From positions 1 to 10,522 of the forward strand of contig JAAYXU010000288.1 of NCBI GenBank assembly GCA_012515725.1: DNA of 10,522 nucleotides, given 5' to 3'. This DNA is from Clostridiales bacterium (GTDB taxonomy: Bacteria > Bacillota > Clostridia > Christensenellales > UMGS416). Positions 6,026-10,522 of this stretch are shown here, piece by piece. Below the pieces are notes generated by a model, which was not told the DNA's origin, did no database searches, and was given only the letters and a program-made list of their open reading frames with translations. A program made the translations under genes and the position numbers. How positions within the stretch are numbered: the stretch's first letter is position 1; every line of letters begins with the position of its first letter.

Positions 6026-8107
6026 ATGAAGCAGTATGAGACGCAGAAGATCCGAAATATCGGCCTGCTGGGCCACGGCGGACAGGGGAAGACAACGCTG
6101 GCTGAAGCCATGCTTTATACATCCGGGGCGATCGACCGGATGGGCCGTATCGAGGACGGGAACACGATCACCGACTTTGATGCGGAGGAGCAGAAGCGCG
6201 GATTCTCAATATCTGCGGCGCTGGCTCCGGTCGAGTGGAAGGATCATAAGATTAACGTGATAGATGTGCCGGGATATTTTGATATGGTCGGGGAAGTCGC
6301 GGGCCCGATGCGCGTTATCGAGGGCGCGGTCATCGTTTTAGGCGCGGCCGCGGGCCTGGACGTGGGCGCGGAGAAAGCCTGGGGGAACTGCGAAGCGTAC
6401 AGTGTGGCGCGTCTCTTTTTCGTCAACCAGCTGGACCGCGAGAACGTATCCTACAGCCGCGTGCTTGACGAGCTCAAGGCGAAATACGGATCGGGGGTTG
6501 TTCCGATAGCGTGGCCGATACTAGACGGCGGGTTTAAGGGATATGTGGACATACTGGGCGGAAAGGCTTATCTTTTCGAGGGGAAGGCTGTAAAGGAAAC
6601 GGCCATACCCGATGATCTGGCAGATACCATATCCGAAATACGCGACGGTATCACAGAGGCCGCGGCCGGAAGCGACGAGGAGCTCATGGAGAAGTTCTTC
6701 GAGGAAGGTACGCTGACGGGCGAAGAGATAATAAAAGGTCTGCGCGAGGGCGTGGCGAACGGGACCGTAGTACCCGTACTGTGCGGCTCGGCGCTCGAGA
6801 ACAAGGGCACGGCGGCGCTCCTTGATACGCTGATAGGGTTCATCCCGTCGCCCGGCGAGACGACCCCCGCCCGGGGCGTGGTTCCCGGAACCGACAAGGA
6901 GGTCACGCGGAGCGCGCAGGACGATCAGCCGCTTTCGGCTTTCGTATTCAAGACCGTGGCCGACCCCTTCGTTGGCCGTCTTTCGTTCATAAAGGTCATG
7001 TCGGGTACGCTTGCCGCCGGCGCGGCGGCGGAGAATGTCGCCGCTGGCAAGAACGAAAAGATCAACCATGTCTACACGATGGTAGGCAAGAGGCAGCTTG
7101 AGCTGGACGCGCTGCGCGCCGGTGACATCGGCGCGCTGTCCAAGATCAACGCCAATACAGGCGATACGCTCTGCGACCCGGCCGACAAGATACAGTATCC
7201 GCCTGTCGCGTTCCCCGAGCCGTGCATCTCCTTCGCGGTCATGGCGGCCAAGCAGGGCGAAGAGGACAAGGTGTTCAGCGGTCTGGCCCGGCTTCAGGAG
7301 GAGGATCCGTCCTTTACCATCCGAAAGTCCGCCGAGACAGGCGATACGCTGCTCAGCGGCCAGGGCGAGTTGCATCTTACAATTATCACGAGCAAGCTCA
7401 TGAACAAGTTCCGCACACAAGCGGTTCTCACCGATCCGAAGATTCCGTATCGGGAGACTATTCGCAAGACCGTCAACGCGCAGGGCCGCCACAAGAAGCA
7501 GACCGGCGGACACGGCCAGTTTGGCGACGTGTGGATCGAGTTCTCCCCGATTGTGGACGGTTCGGCGGATTTTGAGTTCGTGGATCGCGTGGTGGGCGGC
7601 GTCGTACCCCGGCAGTACATCCCGGCAGTCGAGAAAGGCCTGCGCGAATGCATAACCCGGGGCGTTCTGGCGGGCTATCCGGTAGTGAACCTGCGCTGCG
7701 CTCTCTACGACGGCTCGTACCATCCGGTCGACTCGTCGGAAATGGCGTTCAAGATCGCCGCGCACCTGGCATTCAAGAAGGGCTGCGCGGATGCAAGCCC
7801 TGCTCTGCTCGAGCCCATAGACCGAGTCGCCGTGCTGGTTCCCGACGAGTCGATGGGCGACGTGATCGGTGACCTGAACCGCCGCCGCGGCCGCATCATG
7901 GGCATGAACCCCAAGCCCGGCGGGTTGCAGGAAGTGCTTGCGGAGGTGCCCGAGGCCGAGATGTTCAAGTACGCCACCGATCTGCGCTCCATGACTCAGG
8001 CCCGGGGCTCCTTCACGATGACGCTGGAGCGCTACGAGGAAGTGCCGCCCAACATCGCCCAGAAGGTCATAGAGAAAGCTAAAAAGGATCTGGAAGAGGA
8101 AGAGTAA
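6026..8107 (+). CDS. fusA2: Elongation factor G-like translational GTPase (EF-G paralogue, FusA2 type)
   Basis: The 693-residue protein has the full five-domain EF-G layout: G domain (about 8-290), domain II (about 300-385), III (about 397-470), IV (about 472-590) and V (about 593-675). Visible motifs are GHGGQGKT at 16-23 (P-loop), EEQKRGFSI at 54-62 (switch I end), DVPGYFDM at 80-87 (switch II), NQLDRE at 134-139 (G4), CGSALENKG at 253-261 (G5), GELHL at 447-451, GGHGQFGDVWIEF at 494-506 and EVPEAEMFKYATDLRSMTQ at 640-658. Switch II has Tyr84 where classical EF-G has the catalytic His, as in the EF-G-2 group, and G4 has Gln135 in place of Lys. It is therefore probably an accessory paralogue rather than the main translocase, but no second fusA is in view to prove this. 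ATG 6026 follows AAGGGGA by 7 nt; two TAA stops in a row close it. Its role could be specialised translation or ribosome rescue. Confidence 0.9.
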   Translation: MKQYETQKIRNIGLLGHGGQGKTTLAEAMLYTSGAIDRMGRIEDGNTITDFDAEEQKRGFSISAALAPVEWKDHKINVIDVPGYFDMVGEVAGPMRVIEGAVIVLGAAAGLDVGAEKAWGNCEAYSVARLFFVNQLDRENVSYSRVLDELKAKYGSGVVPIAWPILDGGFKGYVDILGGKAYLFEGKAVKETAIPDDLADTISEIRDGITEAAAGSDEELMEKFFEEGTLTGEEIIKGLREGVANGTVVPVLCGSALENKGTAALLDTLIGFIPSPGETTPARGVVPGTDKEVTRSAQDDQPLSAFVFKTVADPFVGRLSFIKVMSGTLAAGAAAENVAAGKNEKINHVYTMVGKRQLELDALRAGDIGALSKINANTGDTLCDPADKIQYPPVAFPEPCISFAVMAAKQGEEDKVFSGLARLQEEDPSFTIRKSAETGDTLLSGQGELHLTIITSKLMNKFRTQAVLTDPKIPYRETIRKTVNAQGRHKKQTGGHGQFGDVWIEFSPIVDGSADFEFVDRVVGGVVPRQYIPAVEKGLRECITRGVLAGYPVVNLRCALYDGSYHPVDSSEMAFKIAAHLAFKKGCADASPALLEPIDRVAVLVPDESMGDVIGDLNRRRGRIMGMNPKPGGLQEVLAEVPEAEMFKYATDLRSMTQARGSFTMTLERYEEVPPNIAQKVIEKAKKDLEEEE

Positions 8108-8129
8108 TAAGCCAGAGGGCAGCATGCCA

Positions 8130-8186
8130 CCGGCCGCGGGCCGGACAGAAGGGCCGGCGGTATCATCCACGGCCCTTTATGATTTT
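8130..8186 (+). terminator. Hairpin cluster after the EF-G paralogue, probable terminator
   Basis: A perfect hairpin, CCGGCC (8130-8135) and GGCCGG (8139-8144), is followed by a second, GGGCCG (8151-8156) and CGGCCC (8170-8175) with a 13-nt loop, and then TTTATGATTTTT (8175-8186). The second, with its T-rich tail, is the better terminator. The tail runs to within 14 nt of the next start codon, so read-through would feed the membrane protein and hflX. No convincing separate promoter is seen for those two genes. Confidence 0.5.
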
Positions 8187-8199
8187 TGCGGAGGCGCGA

Positions 8200-8640
8200 A
8201 TGAAGCTGGTCGCCAGAATATTTCATACGGTGTCGGTATCGCTCGCGGCGTGCATGGCCGCGCTGCTTGCCGCCCTGTGGCGGCGGCTTCCCGACGCGGT
8301 ACCGCTCTTGTTCGGCGCGGACGGGAGCGTCGCGGCTGTCGTGGGCAGGATAGCGCTTGCGGCGCTGCCCGCGGCGGGCGCGGCTGTGTCGTGCGGACTG
8401 CTGCTGTCGGCGCGGATACGCGCAGGCGGCCCGGAGCGCCGCGAGCGGCGGGCGGCCCTCTTGGCGGTCGCATCGGCGCACATCGTACTCATGATACTGG
8501 TTGTTTTTCTATACATCGCGGGCGGAGCCCGCGCCGGCGCGCCGATGCCCGGATTTCCGGCGGCGCTGGGAATATGCGCTCTGATGCTGCTCGTTATGGA
8601 GGGTCTGCTGATCCGATACGGGCGGCTGGGGGGCAGATAG
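8200..8640 (+). CDS. Small DUF1648-like integral membrane protein
   Basis: The 146-residue, strongly hydrophobic protein has four likely membrane helices at about residues 8-27, 50-71, 86-107 and 119-138. Between the first two lies LPDAVPLLFGADGS at 30-43, resembling the LPxxIPxHfxxxG signature of DUF1648, found in SdpI-type immunity/signalling proteins and other small membrane proteins. The histidine of that signature is not kept here. A cluster of arginines at 79-84 (RRERR) probably faces the cytoplasm. The start is ATG 8200, preceded by GGAGG (8190-8194); an in-frame ATG at 8179 has no such site and lies in the terminator tail. It ends 10 bp before hflX and probably shares its transcript. 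Function is unknown; the domain assignment is by motif only. Confidence 0.7.
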   Translation: MKLVARIFHTVSVSLAACMAALLAALWRRLPDAVPLLFGADGSVAAVVGRIALAALPAAGAAVSCGLLLSARIRAGGPERRERRAALLAVASAHIVLMILVVFLYIAGGARAGAPMPGFPAALGICALMLLVMEGLLIRYGRLGGR

Positions 8641-8645
8641 AGAGG
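8641..8645 (+). promoter_or_regulatory. Ribosome binding site for the TTG start of hflX
   Basis: AGAGG, directly after the stop codon of the membrane protein gene, is 5 nt before TTG 8651. The next in-frame ATG (8699) has no comparable site, and starting there would remove the INGNITGIR segment that I believe opens many long HflX proteins. Confidence 0.6.
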
Positions 8646-8650
8646 TTCGC

Positions 8651-10450
8651 TTGATCAACGGGAATATCACTGGCATCCGGCGGTCGCTGCTGGACGAGAT
8701 GGAAAAGATGTACGAGTCCGACATGGAGACGCTGCGCCACGAGTTCGTATCGACGGAGCTCATGGACGCGCTGGCTGCTCTGAGCGGCCGCGTGAACCGG
8801 GAAATATCGGTCTATATCGCGCGGGACGGCATGGTCATGGACGTGTCGGTAGGACGGCACGACCGGGTGGGACTGCCCGATCTGCGGGTAAGGCGGGGCG
8901 CGCGTCGGCTCACCGGTATCCGCTGCATCCACACCCATCCCGACGGCGACCCGCGGCTTTCTTCGGTGGACGAGAGCGCGCTAAAGCGTATGCGATTCGA
9001 CGCTATGGCGTCGCTGGGCGTGCGGGACGGACGCGTGATCGGGATGGAAGCGGGTTTCCTGTCGGAGCTTGGGGATGACGGCAATTATCGCGTTGAGCGG
9101 ATGGGGCCCTTTGCGCGGCGCGAAATACCCCACGAGCTGCTGCTTAGTCAGATCGAGCGGTGCGAGCAGCGTATCTCCGAGACCGCCACTCGCCTGAGCG
9201 CGCAGGCTGTGCAGCCCGACAGGGCGATACTCGTGGGCCTCGACAGCGAGGATTCGCTGGAGGAACTGGCAAGGCTCGCAGACACAGACGGCGTCACCGT
9301 GCTTGACCGCGTGCTGCAGAGCAAATCCGTGCCCGACTCCGCGACATACATAGGCCGGGGCAAGGTGGCCGAGCTGGCGCTCATGCGGCAGTCCCTGGAG
9401 GCAAACCTCGTGATCGTGGACGAGGAGCTGACAGGCGCGCAGATACGAAATCTCGAGGAGGAACTGGGGTGCCGGGTCATCGACCGCACTATGCTTATAC
9501 TCGATATATTTGCGGGGCGGGCCACGACACACGAGGGCAAGCTGCAGGTCGAGCTTGCCCAGTACAAATACCGTCTTCCCCGGTTGGCCGGCAGCGGGCA
9601 GGAGCTCTCCAGACTGGGCGGAGGCATCGGTACGCGCGGCCCGGGCGAAACCAAGCTGGAAAGCGACCGGCAGAAGATCCGCCGCCGAATATACGAGCTG
9701 GAGCGCGAGGTGAGCAGGCTGGGGGCGCGGCGGGATATTCGGCGTCATCGGCGGGAGCGCAGCCGCATCCCTGTCGTGTCGATCGTCGGGTACACGAACG
9801 CCGGCAAGAGCACGCTGCTCAATGCGCTGGCGGGAAGCAGCGTGTCGGCTGAAGACAGGCTTTTTGCGACGCTCGACCCGGTCACGCGCCGCGTGACGCT
9901 GCCCGGCGGTCAGGAAATCCTTGTGACCGACACCGTGGGATTTATCAGCAAGCTGCCCCATGACCTCATAGACGCGTTCCGCTCAACTCTCGAGGAGGCG
10001 GTTCATGCCGATATACTGCTGCATGTGGTAGACGCCTCCTCAGAGCGGATGGAGCCGGAGTATCAGGTAGCCGAAGGGGTGCTGCGTTCTCTGAGCGCGG
10101 ACCTTTCCCGGCGGCTCGTGCTTCTCAACAAATTCGATCGCGTGACCGACGGCAGACGGCTTGCGGGCGCGGACGGGCCTCAGTTTCCGGTGTCGGCGCT
10201 GACGGGGGCGGGCATTGCCGACGTACTGGCGCGTATAGAGTCCATGCTCCGCGAGGACGTGCGCAAGGTGACGCTGATCATTCCCTACGACCGGGGAGCG
10301 CTGCTCTCCGAGGTGCACGACCGGGCGCTCATACTCTCCCTGGAGTACCGGGACAACGGCGTGGAGGTGGAGGCTGAGATGGACGCGGAGCTGTACCGGC
10401 ATGTGATGGACGCGCTGAGGCCCGGGGAGAACGAAGACAATGATCGTTGA
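8651..10450 (+). CDS. hflX: GTPase HflX with N-terminal JAMM/RadC-like domain
   Basis: HflX is a ribosome-associated GTPase that splits stalled or stress-inactivated 70S ribosomes. Residues about 190-599 are standard HflX: the N-terminal HflX domain with SATYIGRGKVAEL at 230-242, the glycine-rich GGGIGTRGPGETKLESDR at 323-340, a basic coiled linker (341-373), then the G domain with GYTNAGKST at 380-388 (G1), FATLDPVTR at 405-413 (G2), DTVGF at 427-431 (G3), NKFD at 493-496 (G4) and SAL at 515-517 (G5). All nucleotide-binding motifs look intact. The first 160 residues or so are an extension absent from the shorter E. coli-type HflX. It holds NREISVYIARDG from 49 and HTHPDGDPRLSSVD at 94-107, which fits the JAMM pattern HxHx7Sx2D, with Glu51 as candidate upstream acid. 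TTG is the likely start. The 3' end overlaps the next frame by 11 bp. Confidence 0.93.
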   Translation: MINGNITGIRRSLLDEMEKMYESDMETLRHEFVSTELMDALAALSGRVNREISVYIARDGMVMDVSVGRHDRVGLPDLRVRRGARRLTGIRCIHTHPDGDPRLSSVDESALKRMRFDAMASLGVRDGRVIGMEAGFLSELGDDGNYRVERMGPFARREIPHELLLSQIERCEQRISETATRLSAQAVQPDRAILVGLDSEDSLEELARLADTDGVTVLDRVLQSKSVPDSATYIGRGKVAELALMRQSLEANLVIVDEELTGAQIRNLEEELGCRVIDRTMLILDIFAGRATTHEGKLQVELAQYKYRLPRLAGSGQELSRLGGGIGTRGPGETKLESDRQKIRRRIYELEREVSRLGARRDIRRHRRERSRIPVVSIVGYTNAGKSTLLNALAGSSVSAEDRLFATLDPVTRRVTLPGGQEILVTDTVGFISKLPHDLIDAFRSTLEEAVHADILLHVVDASSERMEPEYQVAEGVLRSLSADLSRRLVLLNKFDRVTDGRRLAGADGPQFPVSALTGAGIADVLARIESMLREDVRKVTLIIPYDRGALLSEVHDRALILSLEYRDNGVEVEAEMDAELYRHVMDALRPGENEDNDR

Positions 10451-10522
10451 GATGGAGGAGCGGCATATACCGGATGTGGGCGGACCCGAGGGGGAATTCG
10501 CGGTAATAGGCCGCATCGTGCC
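10440..10522 (+). CDS. Unidentified gene, N-terminal fragment
   Basis: An open frame begins at ATG 10440, 11 bp inside the end of hflX, and runs off the window after 27 codons. GGGGAG at 10424-10429 lies 10 nt before the start. An in-frame ATG at 10452 is an alternative. The visible residues (MIVEMEERHIPDVGG, then an acidic Gly/Pro stretch and VIGRIV) show no family signature I recognise. The overlap suggests translational coupling with hflX. Confidence 0.55.
   Translation, partial: MIVEMEERHIPDVGGPEGEFAVIGRIV

Noticed and set aside
8161..8166. TATCAT as a -10 element for the membrane protein-hflX pair.
   Set aside because: No -35 element lies 16-18 bp upstream (the sequence there is GGGCCG-like), and it is within the loop of the second hairpin.
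6521..8170. Very long open frame on the minus strand opposite the EF-G paralogue (549 codons), and similar ones at 3241-4395 and 8981-9961.
   Set aside because: They mirror the GC-rich third positions of well-identified + strand genes, and their translations show no recognisable motifs.
8179..8199. Upstream ATG for the membrane protein.
   Set aside because: It lies in the T-rich tail of the terminator with no purine-rich site, whereas ATG 8200 follows GGAGG.

Overview
The window is GC-rich, densely packed bacterial chromosome with every gene on the + strand. Class II (B12-dependent) ribonucleotide reductase, a complete de novo NAD branch, a long HflX with an N-terminal extension and an EF-G paralogue together suggest a high-GC anaerobic or facultative member of the Bacillota (Clostridia-like). 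That placement is inferred from gene content; no marker gene fixes it. No mobile element, CRISPR array, tRNA or rRNA was seen.

Layout: (1) 1-2600 holds the end of nadA, then nadB and nadC, the three steps from aspartate to nicotinate mononucleotide; nadB and nadC overlap by 8 bp. (2) 2597-2676 is a compact control region: a near-consensus promoter whose -35 overlaps the nadC stop codon, and two NrdR-box-like 16-mers 31 bp apart, just ahead of nrdJ. (3) 2677-4938 is nrdJ, with a TSCPD module and a C-terminal cysteine-rich tail. (4) 4993-5820 is a two-part GNAT acetyltransferase. (5) 5821-6025 is a gene-free stretch with an extended -10 promoter and a terminator-like hairpin in the leader. (6) 6026-8107 is an EF-G paralogue with altered switch II and G4 motifs. 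(7) 8108-8199 is a GC-rich hairpin region resembling a terminator. (8) 8200-8640 is a small DUF1648-like membrane protein. (9) 8651-10450 is HflX with an N-terminal domain carrying a complete RadC/JAMM-type metal-binding motif. (10) From 10440 an unidentified gene starts and runs off the window.

Most genes are housekeeping: NAD supply, deoxyribonucleotide supply and two ribosome-associated GTPases. NadA-NadB-NadC act in sequence. NrdJ appears to be separately controlled by the dNTP-sensing repressor NrdR. The most unusual points are the JAMM-like domain fused to the ribosome-splitting GTPase HflX, the EF-G paralogue lacking the usual catalytic histidine and G4 lysine, and the tightly packed nrdJ control region. 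I found no convincing wholly new multi-gene system.
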